Part shown: one piece after another, positions 50,066-58,574 of the stretch
Position numbering within the stretch: position 1 is the stretch's first letter
Layout of the letters: each line of letters opens with the position of its first letter
NCBI GenBank assembly: GCA_963739245.1
Contig: CAVTZP010000004.1
Span: forward strand, 1 to 64,000
Direction of reading: 5' to 3'
DNA: 64,000 nucleotides
DNA from: CAVTZP01 sp963739245
GTDB taxonomy: Bacteria > Chloroflexota > Dehalococcoidia > Dehalococcoidales > BS750m-G39
Notes under the pieces: model-generated
Told to the model about the DNA's origin: nothing
The model's input: the letters and a program-made list of their open reading frames with translations, nothing else
The model's database searches: none
Program-made: the position numbers and the translations under genes

Positions 50066-50944
50066 TCATAACGCCCGAGTAAACTCGGGGCGAAGCCGGG
50101 ACATATCCTTCGTGGCTAAAACCTCATCTATGAGCTTGATTACCTCTGCCTTTTGCTTGGGTAACCGTACCTTGAGCGGCAGGTAGTTTGAGGCGTGATT
50201 GGCGGTAAAGAAGCAATTGGTAAAGTTGGAGTTTTGTATTATTAGCTTAAGCTCCTCCAGGGATTGAAATGGTGAGATTAGGGTGAATTTCCCCTCCTCC
50301 CATTCCTTATGCAGGGGGGTGCCGGGGACGAGCAGTATGGTGAGGGTGCCGGCGAATTCAGGGTCAATATCGGAGAGTATCTTCGCGGTTTTTAAGGCGT
50401 GATTCCGGCTACCTTCAACACCACCCAGGCCCAGTATTACCGTAACCGAAAGGGTAATCCCGGCTTGCCTTATCTTTCTCCCCGCCTCCACTATCTGGTC
50501 ATAGCTGGCCCCCTTGTTTATCTTTTTCAGCAACTCATCATCGCCACTCTCCACCCCCATAAAGGCAATCTTAAGCCCGAGCCGGTTTAATTCCTTGAGC
50601 TCGTCAACGCTCTTTATCAGGGCTGCCTGAGGGGTAGCATAGGTGCCAATCCGCTCCAGATGGGGGAACTTCTCATTCAGGTGTTTAAGCACGCCGATTA
50701 ATATACGCTGGGGGGCAATCAGGGCGTCCCCTTCTTCCAGGAATACCCGCTTTAGGCTCCGGCTGTAATTCTGGGCTACCTCGTCAATATCCTGCTTGAT
50801 ATCCTCAAGTTGCCTTATCCTGAATTTAACCCCGGGATAGGTGCCGCAAAAGGTACACTTATTGTGGGAGCAGCCAATTGTTACCGGAAGCAAGAAACTG
50901 TTAGCCTCGCTTGGAGGCCGTATTATCATTCGTTCTTGATACAT
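50066..50944 (-). CDS. Radical SAM protein
   Basis: 292 residues, [4Fe-4S] ligands in GCSHNKCTFCGTY (CxxxxCxxC as written: C-S-H-N-K-C-T-F-C) near the N terminus, followed by a TIM-barrel region with FLEEGDALIAPQRILIGVLK, FMGVESGDDELLKKI and VILGLGG. The pattern is that of B12-independent, Elp3/HemN-like radical SAM proteins. The C-x4-C spacing rather than the standard C-x3-C is notable. Substrate unknown. In an apparent five-gene leftward run with the ThyA-like gene. Confidence 0.85.
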   Translation of the reverse strand: MYQERMIIRPPSEANSFLLPVTIGCSHNKCTFCGTYPGVKFRIRQLEDIKQDIDEVAQNYSRSLKRVFLEEGDALIAPQRILIGVLKHLNEKFPHLERIGTYATPQAALIKSVDELKELNRLGLKIAFMGVESGDDELLKKINKGASYDQIVEAGRKIRQAGITLSVTVILGLGGVEGSRNHALKTAKILSDIDPEFAGTLTILLVPGTPLHKEWEEGKFTLISPFQSLEELKLIIQNSNFTNCFFTANHASNYLPLKVRLPKQKAEVIKLIDEVLATKDMSRLRPEFTRAL

Positions 50945-50977
50945 GTAATACTAGTTTTTTCCTCCTTTGAGTTATCG

Positions 50978-51679
50978 TCATCCCCTTTTGAAGATGCTGA
51001 AAAATCTGTCCTCGTACTCCTCAAACAGACCCCAGCGGTCAAGCTCATCCTTCAGTTGCCGGGGTTCAATTTCGCCTTTTTTAGCCAGCTTGAAAAGTTC
51101 CTCAATCCCTACCCTGGCATCAGCCGGGACACCCCTGGAATCTATATCTAGAAGTCCTTTGCTTCCCAGTTGCAATAGGTTATCGGGCAAAGAGCTTCTG
51201 GTCAGCTCATAGATGAACTTAAGCAGTGATACATCCCACAGCTCGTCCAGTCCTTTGATAATAGAGGTCAGGGGGTTGCCACTGTTATCAATGTCAAGAT
51301 TCAGCTTATCTACTACCGCTCGCAGATTACCAGAGACAATATTAAGCTCTTTTGGCTCGTTTTTGTAGCTGTAAAACAGCCCCGGGGCGTTGGCACCGTG
51401 GGTCTTAATCAGCGTATCAAGGTATCTTCTGGCATCGGGGCTAAATCCTTCAAGCTGGGAAAGGTAATATGGGGTTACAATCCTTGGTCTCTCGGCGATT
51501 ACCCTGCCTTCTCTAATCACTGTCTCGCTGCTACCCTCTACCAGTTCCGAGTAGGCAGGCTCGGTAACCAGGTAGTAGCGTATGTTTGTCGTGCCGAAGG
51601 TAGCCAGGCTCCGCTTGGGCAGTCTTAATATCTCGGTGCGACTAACTGCCTCTTTTATCCTTTCATCATCAATATCCAT
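50978..51679 (-). CDS. Conserved hypothetical protein
   Basis: About 233 residues, soluble, no recognised domain. Beta-rich N-terminal half (RSLATFGTTNIRYYLVTEPA) and helical C-terminal half (GIEELFKLAKKGEIEPRQLK). Start placed at ATG 51679 (AAAGG seven bases upstream); an ATG at 51694 and a TTG at 51700 are alternatives. Seven bases separate the TTG from the end of the next gene upstream, so co-transcription is likely. Confidence 0.65.
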   Translation of the reverse strand: MDIDDERIKEAVSRTEILRLPKRSLATFGTTNIRYYLVTEPAYSELVEGSSETVIREGRVIAERPRIVTPYYLSQLEGFSPDARRYLDTLIKTHGANAPGLFYSYKNEPKELNIVSGNLRAVVDKLNLDIDNSGNPLTSIIKGLDELWDVSLLKFIYELTRSSLPDNLLQLGSKGLLDIDSRGVPADARVGIEELFKLAKKGEIEPRQLKDELDRWGLFEEYEDRFFSIFKRG

Positions 51680-51706
51680 CGGGTTGCCTTTCATCCTCAA
51701 TATAGT

Positions 51707-52297
51707 TCAGGCTATGGCTAATAACTCCTGCTTATATTCATCCAGAAGCCTTACGTATTGTGAATCGAGCTGAATCTGGAGCTGGCGCCACTCCTCCTGG
51801 AACTGGGGCTGTCTTTCCACGTCTATCTTCATCCCGATGAGGGGGCCTAATTGCTGTTGCATTGCTTGTTTGACCCTGGCTTCAAACTCAACCTTTAAGC
51901 TGGCGTAAGCCTGTTTTCTCTGTTTCTCGCCCTGCTCTATATAGTGTTTAAAGATATTCCTCATCTTACTATAGATATTTTCCACACTCACTTTATTGCT
52001 CTTCAGGGTCTTTAAGCCATCCATTGCCTTTTTATTATTTCTCCGGGCAAGGTCGTTCTTGGGCAGGTTGATATTCCTGATTAGTATCTCGCTCGCCCCA
52101 TCTTTAATATATCCGAGCACCTTCTTGTCGTAATTACCCAGTTCGACGACCAGATTCATGTTTTGCTTTAGATATCTTGCGGCCAGTTTTTCTCCTTCGG
52201 GGACATATTTCCATTTTAGTCGCTCCTCATCGGTCGGCTTATCTATCTTTTCCACCTTTTCCCTGGCTATCTCAGCGGCGCTCTTTATATCACCCAT
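51707..52297 (-). CDS. Conserved hypothetical helical protein
   Basis: 196 residues, strongly charged and mostly helical, with likely coiled coils (IAREKVEKIDKPTDEERLKW; QKQAYASLKVEFEARVKQAM type segments). No signal peptide or membrane span, no recognised family. First gene of the leftward run that includes the radical SAM, ThyA-like and B3/4 genes. Confidence 0.65.
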   Translation of the reverse strand: MGDIKSAAEIAREKVEKIDKPTDEERLKWKYVPEGEKLAARYLKQNMNLVVELGNYDKKVLGYIKDGASEILIRNINLPKNDLARRNNKKAMDGLKTLKSNKVSVENIYSKMRNIFKHYIEQGEKQRKQAYASLKVEFEARVKQAMQQQLGPLIGMKIDVERQPQFQEEWRQLQIQLDSQYVRLLDEYKQELLAIA

Positions 52298-52355
52298 CTA
52301 AGTTCCCCTTAATATTATACTTGGATAGTCAGAAAAGCTCAAAGAGCTGTTTGTC

Positions 52356-52485
52356 AACCTCACCCCCTTTATCCCCCTCTCCATTCTTGGAGAGGGGGAA
52401 GGAGAAGAAAGAGGGGGGCGAAGCCCCCTCTTAAAACTACTCCCCCTTCCCCTAGAGGGGAAGGGGGTCAGGGGGATGGGGTGTT
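52356..52485. repeat. 130-bp palindromic MITE-like repeat, copy 1
   Basis: Three hairpins in a row: CCCCCTCTCC/GGAGAGGGGG (52373-52398), GAGGGGG/CCCCCTC around GCGAAGC (52411-52430), and CCCCCTTCCCCT/AGGGGAAGGGGG (52442-52467), with related ends (AACCTCACCCC ... GGGGTGTT). The reverse complement of this unit occurs at 61834-61960 with the same hairpin order. Non-coding, no transposase. Confidence 0.8.
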
Positions 52486-52529
52486 AAACAATCTCAATAG
52501 TTTATGTTTATTGAGATAAGCGATTATGA

Positions 52530-52535
52530 TATAAT
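52530..52535 (+). promoter_or_regulatory. -10 box of the archease-rtcB operon (near-leaderless)
   Basis: TATAAT with only 11 bases between it and the archease ATG, so a start site six or seven bases downstream would leave a leader of about four or five bases and no Shine-Dalgarno. No strong -35 box is visible. Confidence 0.4.
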
Positions 52536-52546
52536 CTACTCCTCGG

Positions 52547-52969
52547 ATGACTAAGGAGAAAGACTTTGAAATCCTAGACCATACTGCCGATATTGGCATT
52601 ATCGCCTACGGTGCTGACCTGAAGCAGGCGTTTGCCAATGCGGCACGGGGCTTGTTCAGCCTGATAACTGACCTTGATGCTGTGGAGGAGGTTCTTCACC
52701 GGGATGCCGAGCTAACCGGCCCTGATGAGGAAAGCCTGCTGGTGGAATGGTTGAACGAGCTTATTTATCAATTTGACACCGAGGGGATTATCTTTAAGCG
52801 GTTTGATATTATCCAGCTTGATAATACCCGGCTTAAGGCTAGGGGCTATGGGGAGAAGGTAGATAAATCAAAGCACAAGATAAAGATAGGGGTCAAGGCC
52901 GCCACCTACCATATGCTGAAGGTTGACAAGGGTGACGGCGGCAGGGTTCAGGTATTATTTGATATTTAA
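52547..52969 (+). CDS. Archease
   Basis: 140 residues, SHS2-fold archease, the activator that accelerates guanylylation of RtcB and broadens its NTP use. FEILDHTADIGIIAYGADLK, FANAARGLFSLITDL, LLVEWLNELIYQFDTEGIIF and the C-terminal VKAATYHMLKV are family hallmarks. 12 bases upstream of rtcB on the same strand. Confidence 0.95.
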   Translation: MTKEKDFEILDHTADIGIIAYGADLKQAFANAARGLFSLITDLDAVEEVLHRDAELTGPDEESLLVEWLNELIYQFDTEGIIFKRFDIIQLDNTRLKARGYGEKVDKSKHKIKIGVKAATYHMLKVDKGDGGRVQVLFDI

Positions 52970-52981
52970 TAGGATTATAAA

Positions 52982-54442
52982 ATGGCAGCACCTTGGCAGG
53001 GAATAGTAAGAAAGATAGATGACTACCGCTGGGAGATTCCCACCAGCTATAAGCCGGGCATGGCGGTGCCCGGTCTCATCTTTGCCAGCGAGTCTATGCT
53101 CACTCATATCTTGGAGGAGAATGCTTTTCAGCAGGTGGCTAATGTTGCCTTTCTCCCCGGCATTGTCGGTCACTCGCTGGCGATGCCTGATATTCACTGG
53201 GGCTACGGCTTCCCCATCGGTGGGGTGGCGGCAACCAGGGTTAGGGATGGGGTGGTATCGCCCGGGGGTGTTGGCTTTGATATTAACTGTGGCGTCAGGC
53301 TGGTGCGAACTAATCTTACCGAGGCTGAGGTCAGACCCAGGATTGAACGACTGGTCAACGAGCTTTTCCTCAGTATTCCTTCCGGGGTGGGGTCAGAGGG
53401 GAAGATAAGGGTGAGCGAGAAGGAACTCGGTGAGGTTATGGTAAGGGGTGGCCGTTGGGCAGTGGAGAAGGGCTATGGTGACGCCGGCGATGTTATTGTC
53501 ACCGAGGAGTCCGGCGCTATGAGGGGGGCTAACCCGGATAAGGTCAGCGCTAAGGCGAAGAAGCGGGGCATTCCTCAGCTGGGTACCTTGGGTTCGGGCA
53601 ACCACTTCCTTGAGGTAGAGGTGGTTGATGAGCTCTACGACCGCGACGCAGCTAAGGCTATGGGCATTGAGAATATAGGGCAGGTGCTTGTCCTGATACA
53701 TACCGGTTCTCGGGGCTTCGGTCACCAGATTTGCACTGACTACGTCGAGTTACTGGGGCAGGCAGTAAAAAAATACGCTATCAGTCTGCCTGACCGCCAG
53801 CTTGCCTGTGCCCCGGTGAGTTCTCCTGAGGGGCAGGACTACCTGGCGGCCATGGCTTGCGCCGCTAATTACGCCTGGGCTAACCGGCAGTGTATCCTGC
53901 ATTGGGTCAGGGAGGCTTTTGTCAAGGTCTTCGGCAAGAGCCAGGCGGAGCTGGGCATGAGGCAGGTTTACGATGTTTGCCATAACATCGCCAAGATTGA
54001 GGAATATACCGTTAATGGCAGGAAGGAGAGGCTTTGTGTCCACCGCAAGGGGGCGACCAGGGCTTTTCCCGCGGGACACCCTGATGTCCCTGAGAGCTAC
54101 CGCAGTCTGGGTCAGCCGGTTCTCATTCCCGGGGATATGGGGCGCTTTTCTTATGTTGCCTTGGGCACCGAGGCAGCGATGAAGGAGACCTTTGGCTCCA
54201 CCTGCCACGGTGCGGGCCGGTTGCAAAGTCGGGCGGCAGCCAAGCGTAGCCTTCGGGGTTCTGATGTTGCCCGGGCACTGGCGGAAAGAGGGATTATAGT
54301 TAAGGCGGAGAATATGGCGTCACTGGCTGAGGAGGCATCTGAAGCCTACAAGGACGTAAGTGAGGTGGTTGAGGTGGCCCACAATGCCGGCATCTCCCGT
54401 AAGGTGGCAAGGGCAAGGCCTATGGGTGTCGTTAAGGGTTGA
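52982..54442 (+). CDS. rtcB: RNA-splicing ligase RtcB
   Basis: 486 residues. Joins 2',3'-cyclic phosphate or 3'-phosphate ends to 5'-OH RNA with GTP. Mn-binding and guanylylation motifs: GVGFDINCGVRLVR (Cys), LGSGNHFLEVE, LIHTGSRGFGHQ, and the catalytic His in CVHRKGATRAFPAG. Full length. Operon with archease suggests tRNA or stress-RNA repair. Confidence 0.96.
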   Translation: MAAPWQGIVRKIDDYRWEIPTSYKPGMAVPGLIFASESMLTHILEENAFQQVANVAFLPGIVGHSLAMPDIHWGYGFPIGGVAATRVRDGVVSPGGVGFDINCGVRLVRTNLTEAEVRPRIERLVNELFLSIPSGVGSEGKIRVSEKELGEVMVRGGRWAVEKGYGDAGDVIVTEESGAMRGANPDKVSAKAKKRGIPQLGTLGSGNHFLEVEVVDELYDRDAAKAMGIENIGQVLVLIHTGSRGFGHQICTDYVELLGQAVKKYAISLPDRQLACAPVSSPEGQDYLAAMACAANYAWANRQCILHWVREAFVKVFGKSQAELGMRQVYDVCHNIAKIEEYTVNGRKERLCVHRKGATRAFPAGHPDVPESYRSLGQPVLIPGDMGRFSYVALGTEAAMKETFGSTCHGAGRLQSRAAAKRSLRGSDVARALAERGIIVKAENMASLAEEASEAYKDVSEVVEVAHNAGISRKVARARPMGVVKG

Positions 54443-54505
54443 TGACTTATGGATAGGCAATATAAGCCATTATATATTATGCTCATAGGCAAGCCAGCCT
54501 AATAT

Positions 54506-56092
54506 TTAGTGCTTCTGTTTGAGCAGCCAGTATTCCAGGCTGTCGGCTAGCGCCAGCCAGCTAGCCTCGATGATATTGGTTGAGCTACCGACCGTCCGCC
54601 ACTCATCAACCCCGTCGCTGGACTCAATAAGGACACGAACCTGGGAGCCGGTACCAACGCTTTCCTCAAGGATGCGAACCTTATAGTCAACCAGTTTGAC
54701 TTGAGCCAGTTGAGGATAAAACCGTATTAGAGCCTTGCGTAGTGCCCCGTCCAGGGCGTTAACCGGACCGTTACCCTCAGCCACGGTGTGCATTACCTCG
54801 TTGCCTACCCTTACCTTGACCATTGCCTCGGATAGCATCTCCTCAAGGCTTTCCTGGGTAGGGGGGCGTCGCTTCTTCTCCACCACCACCATGAAATCAA
54901 CCAGCTCAAAGGGAGGCTGATAATCAGGCTTAGCCCGGTGAATCAGTAGCTCGAAGGATGCCTCGGCATTCTCATACTGGAAGCCGTGGCTCTCCAGCAA
55001 CTTGACCTCCTCCAGTAGCTTTTGTGCCTCCTTGCCTCTAACGGGCAGGGTTAAGCCCAGCTCTTTTGCCTTATATAAAATGTTTTTCTTCCCTGATAGC
55101 TCAGATACCAGCACTTTTGGCTCATTTCCTACCTGAGCTGGGTCTATGTGCTGATAGCTCTCCGCCCATTTGCTCAAGCCCGAAACATGAAGCCCGGCCT
55201 TGTGGCTGAAGGCGCTGGAACCGACATAGGGTGAGAAGGCGTCAGGGATTAGATTAGCCACCTCGCTTACATAGTGTGATACCTCGGTTAGTTTGGCCAG
55301 TTGCTCATTGCTGATGCAATCAATGCTCATCTTAAGCTTTAAAGCCGGGATAATAGAGCAGAGGTTGGTGTTGCCACAACGCTCGCCGTAGCCATTGATG
55401 GTTCCCTGAACCTGGGTGACCCCGGCGCTTACCGCCGCCAGGCTATTGGCTACGGCAAGTTCACCATCATTATGGGCATGAATGCCCAATGGCACTTTAG
55501 TTTGCTTTCTAACGGCGTTAATTGCGGTAGTTATTTCACTGGGTAGTGAACCACCATTGGTGTCGCACAATACCACCACATCAGCCCCGGCCTCAGCGGC
55601 CACCTCTACTACCCGCAGGCTATAGCCTGGGTTTGTCTTGAAGCCGTCAAAGAAATGCTCAGCGTCAAAGAATACAGTAAGTCCTTTGCCTTTAAGGTAT
55701 TTTATAGAGTCGGCAACGAGCCGCAAGTTTTCCTCCAGGGTGGTTTCCAGCACCTGGGTGACCTGCAGGGCTGAGCTCTTGCCGACAATAGTAACCACCT
55801 TTACCCCGGCGTCAGCCAGGGCCAGAAGGTTAGCATCAGTCTCGGCTTTAGCCGAGGGGTGGCGGGTGCTGCCAAAAGCGACCAGAGCCGAATTTCTCAG
55901 AGTAAGGTTTCGAGCCTTGTCAAAGAATTCAACATCCTTGGGATTGGAGCCGGGCCAGCCGCCCTCAATGAAGTGGACGCCAAGCTCGTCAAGCTTCCGG
56001 GCAATGTTTAGCTTATCCACCACCGAGAAGGAGATTCCCTCCCGCTGCGCCCCGTCCCGAAGCGTGGTATCATAAAGCTGGACTTTAGACAA
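54506..56092 (-). CDS. cimA: (R)-citramalate synthase
   Basis: 528 residues. Condenses pyruvate and acetyl-CoA to citramalate for threonine-independent isoleucine synthesis. HMGL-like barrel with YDTTLRDGAQREGISFSV, the FIEGGWPGSNPKD segment typical of CimA rather than LeuA, GIHAHNDGELAVANSL (metal His) and a C-terminal LeuA-type regulatory domain. Three bases downstream of leuB, consistent with a shared leu/ile pathway in which LeuBCD act on citramalate products. Confidence 0.93.
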   Translation of the reverse strand: MSKVQLYDTTLRDGAQREGISFSVVDKLNIARKLDELGVHFIEGGWPGSNPKDVEFFDKARNLTLRNSALVAFGSTRHPSAKAETDANLLALADAGVKVVTIVGKSSALQVTQVLETTLEENLRLVADSIKYLKGKGLTVFFDAEHFFDGFKTNPGYSLRVVEVAAEAGADVVVLCDTNGGSLPSEITTAINAVRKQTKVPLGIHAHNDGELAVANSLAAVSAGVTQVQGTINGYGERCGNTNLCSIIPALKLKMSIDCISNEQLAKLTEVSHYVSEVANLIPDAFSPYVGSSAFSHKAGLHVSGLSKWAESYQHIDPAQVGNEPKVLVSELSGKKNILYKAKELGLTLPVRGKEAQKLLEEVKLLESHGFQYENAEASFELLIHRAKPDYQPPFELVDFMVVVEKKRRPPTQESLEEMLSEAMVKVRVGNEVMHTVAEGNGPVNALDGALRKALIRFYPQLAQVKLVDYKVRILEESVGTGSQVRVLIESSDGVDEWRTVGSSTNIIEASWLALADSLEYWLLKQKH

Positions 56093-56095
56093 TTT

Positions 56096-57190
56096 TTAGC
56101 CCCCAACCTCTTTGGTGATTAAGTCCCCCATCTGTTTCGTCCCCACCTTTATTTTACCTTCACTCATTATATCATAGGTGCGGTAGCCCTGGCTTAACAC
56201 TGTTTCAACGGCGATTTCAACTGTTCGTGCTTCTTTTACCAGTCCAAATGAGTAGCGGAGCATCATCGCCACGCTAAGAATGGTAGCAATGGGATTAGCC
56301 ACGTTAAGTCCGGCGCGGCGGGGGGCACTGCCGTGAATCGGCTCATACATGCCAAATATTCTAACCCCCTCCTTTGGCACCCCGGCCAGGCTGGCTGAGG
56401 GCAACATCCCCATGGAGCCAGCCAGCATTGATGCCTCGTCAGTGAGAATATCACCAAACATATTCTCGGTAACAAGCACATCAAAGTATGTCGGGTTTTG
56501 GATAAGTCGCATGGCGCAGGCATCTACCAGCATATGGTCAAGCTCAACATCAGGGTAGTTAATTGACATCTCCATCGCCACCTGGCGCCACAGGCGCGAG
56601 GACTCAAGCACATTGGCCTTATCCACTGAGGTTAACCTTTTCCCCCGGCTTCGTGCCAGCTCAAAGCCGACCCTGACAATGCGCTCAATCTCCTGTTCGG
56701 AGTAGGTCATTGAGTCAGTCGCCCGCCTCCCCTGGGATGTCTGCCATTGCCTTTTGGGTCGGGCAAAGTAAAGCCCACCGGTAAGCTCGCGGACAAAGAT
56801 AAAATCCACCCCCTTAATAACCGCCGGCTTCAGATTGGTGGAGTTAACAAGCACCGGTGAGACCTTGACCGGGCGCAGGTTGGCAAAAAGCCCCAAACCT
56901 TTCCTTAATGCCAGGAGGCCGTCCTCTGGATGAACCTTTGCCTTGGGGTCATCCCACTTGGGACCGCCGACAGCACCAAGCAATACGGCATCGCACTTCC
57001 GGCATGTCTTTAGGACGTCCTTGGGCAAGGCGGTGCCCGTCTCGTCAATAGCCACCCCACCCACCGAGCCGTAGAGCAGATTGAAGCTGTGGTCAGACCT
57101 TTTGCTAATTGCCCGCAAGACCTTGATTGCTTCATTGGCGACCTCGGGACCAACGCCATCGCCGGGTAAAACTACAAGATTAAATTGCAC
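56096..57190 (-). CDS. leuB: 3-isopropylmalate dehydrogenase
   Basis: 364 residues, decarboxylating beta-hydroxyacid dehydrogenase. VVLPGDGVGPEVANEAIKVL, ELTGGLYFARPKR, VDKANVLESSRLWR, VTENMFGDILTDEASMLAGS and EPIHGSAPRRAG cover substrate, metal and NAD sites. Directly abuts leuD. Also likely serves the citramalate route to 2-oxobutyrate. Confidence 0.95.
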   Translation of the reverse strand: MQFNLVVLPGDGVGPEVANEAIKVLRAISKRSDHSFNLLYGSVGGVAIDETGTALPKDVLKTCRKCDAVLLGAVGGPKWDDPKAKVHPEDGLLALRKGLGLFANLRPVKVSPVLVNSTNLKPAVIKGVDFIFVRELTGGLYFARPKRQWQTSQGRRATDSMTYSEQEIERIVRVGFELARSRGKRLTSVDKANVLESSRLWRQVAMEMSINYPDVELDHMLVDACAMRLIQNPTYFDVLVTENMFGDILTDEASMLAGSMGMLPSASLAGVPKEGVRIFGMYEPIHGSAPRRAGLNVANPIATILSVAMMLRYSFGLVKEARTVEIAVETVLSQGYRTYDIMSEGKIKVGTKQMGDLITKEVGG

Positions 57191-57691
57191 CTAAGACCTC
57201 CTAGTAGCTAACCTCTTTTTAGTATATTCAATCAATCCGCCGGCGGAAATAAGCTCTGCCATAAAGTCGGGGTAGGATTTTGCCCTGAACTCCATGTCAT
57301 TGGCAAGGTTCTTTATCTTCCCGCTGGACAAATCAACCTCAAGCATATCACCAGCCTCGGTTTTATCCACTGCCTCGTCACACTCAAGCAGGGGCAGGCC
57401 GATATTTATGGCATTGCGGAAGAAGATGCGGGCGAAGCTCTTGGCGATGACGCAGGAAATGCCCGCCGCCTTGATTGCCAGCGGGGCGTGCTCCCGGGAT
57501 GAGCCACTGCCGAAGTTGGTCGTCGCCACCATTATATCTCCGGCCTTGACCCTCTTTAAAAAGTCCTTGTCAATGCCCTCCATGCAGTGCTTCGCCAGCT
57601 CCGCCGGCTCGGAGATATTCAGGTACCGCGCCGGGATAATGGCGTCGGTATCAACATTAGCCCCGTATTTATGAACTTTGCCTTTGAGCAT
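57191..57691 (-). CDS. leuD: 3-isopropylmalate dehydratase small subunit
   Basis: 166 residues, the short LeuD/HacB-like form. YGANVDTDAIIPARYLNISE and TNFGSGSSREHAPLAIKAAG (swivelling-domain substrate loop) are diagnostic. Pairs with LeuC at 58575-59825; two small genes separate the subunits on the same strand. Confidence 0.95.
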   Translation of the reverse strand: MLKGKVHKYGANVDTDAIIPARYLNISEPAELAKHCMEGIDKDFLKRVKAGDIMVATTNFGSGSSREHAPLAIKAAGISCVIAKSFARIFFRNAINIGLPLLECDEAVDKTEAGDMLEVDLSSGKIKNLANDMEFRAKSYPDFMAELISAGGLIEYTKKRLATRRS

Positions 57692-57735
57692 AAGTAATTA
57701 CCTTCCTAAACCCTTAGACAAGTAACTAAATAGCG

Positions 57736-57954
57736 CTACCACTCAAGACTAGCTGTGCCCCCAGATTTCCTTCCCTTAATGTCACAATACGCCGTAGACT
57801 TACTACAGTCGGGGCAACTTCTCTTTCCGTGATGAACGCCGCTTCCACTCACAATAAATACTTTCTCACAATGAGGACACTTGAAAGCTGCATTGTTGCC
57901 TTCCCAGTCTTCATCATGTCCAAGATTTTCTGGATCGAGTTGTCTAATCGGCAT
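57736..57954 (-). CDS. Small zinc-ribbon protein
   Basis: 72 residues with CPHC and CPDC pairs about 20 residues apart (KCPHCEKVFIV; KRSCPDCSKS), a zinc ribbon. No recognised family. The middle holds a GSGVHHGKRS loop. Located between leuD and the MGMT-like gene on the same strand, downstream of an AAAGGAGG site. Function unknown. Confidence 0.65.
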   Translation of the reverse strand: MPIRQLDPENLGHDEDWEGNNAAFKCPHCEKVFIVSGSGVHHGKRSCPDCSKSTAYCDIKGRKSGGTASLEW

Positions 57955-57978
57955 AATTAATAAACCTCCTTTTAGTAA

Positions 57979-58458
57979 TTACCTCTCCACCAGCGCTCTC
58001 TCAAAATCCTTCACCCTTTTTGGCTTGCCGTCTTTGCCTGTCTCTATGGTATGCCCTTCCTCTCTCAGGCGTTTAGCCTGGGCATCTACACCACCGGGGT
58101 ATTTCTCATTAAGCGCCCCGCCGACTTTCAGCGTCCGCCAGTAGGGGGTAATGTCTTTCTTTCCTTCGGCGGCGGCTTCCTCGGCGGCACGAGCGGCAAT
58201 ACTGGCGAAAATCCCAGTAGTTATCGGGCAGCCGATGGTGGCACCGTGTCTCTTTGCCAGCCTCTCCCGGATTTGGTTAATGGTTATCAGCTTGCCCCTG
58301 GGCACGCTCCTCATGATTTCGTCCACTTCCCTCGGTGCGGGAATGACCACCGTGCCCGTCCCCCACCTCTGGCTCATATTAGCCGTGATTTCCACCACCC
58401 TGGGCAGGTCTTTATCATCAGCCAGTTTCTCTCTAAAGGATTTTTTGAGTTTAGCCAT
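57979..58458 (-). CDS. MGMT-family (alkyltransferase-like) DNA-binding protein
   Basis: 159 residues with the winged-helix DNA-binding domain of O6-methylguanine methyltransferases: RSVPRGKLITINQIRERLAK and GCPITTGIFASIAARAAEEA, WRTLKVGGALNEKYPGG. The canonical PCHR active-site motif is replaced by GCPITTG, so if the cysteine acts at all its context differs, and alkyltransferase-like binding without transfer is possible. Within the leu gene cluster. Confidence 0.8.
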   Translation of the reverse strand: MAKLKKSFREKLADDKDLPRVVEITANMSQRWGTGTVVIPAPREVDEIMRSVPRGKLITINQIRERLAKRHGATIGCPITTGIFASIAARAAEEAAAEGKKDITPYWRTLKVGGALNEKYPGGVDAQAKRLREEGHTIETGKDGKPKRVKDFERALVER

Positions 58459-58481
58459 TAAACCTCACCCCCTTTGGAAAT

Positions 58482-58572
58482 CCTAATATCTAAGCACTAA
58501 ATCCTAAACGTTTTGGTCTTTTGGTCATTTGAATTTGTTTAGAAATTAGAATTTAGTATTTAGAATTTCAGT
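58482..58572. repeat. AT-rich intergenic repeat (TTTAG/CTAAA-type)
   Basis: Repeated variants of CTAAATCCTAAA on one side and GAATTTAGTATTTAGAATTT on the other of a TTTTGGTC core, so the unit is an imperfect palindrome. Similar AATTTAG-repeat intergenic units occur in several bacterial lineages. Non-coding, between leuC and the MGMT-like gene. Confidence 0.5.
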
Positions 58573-58574
58573 TT

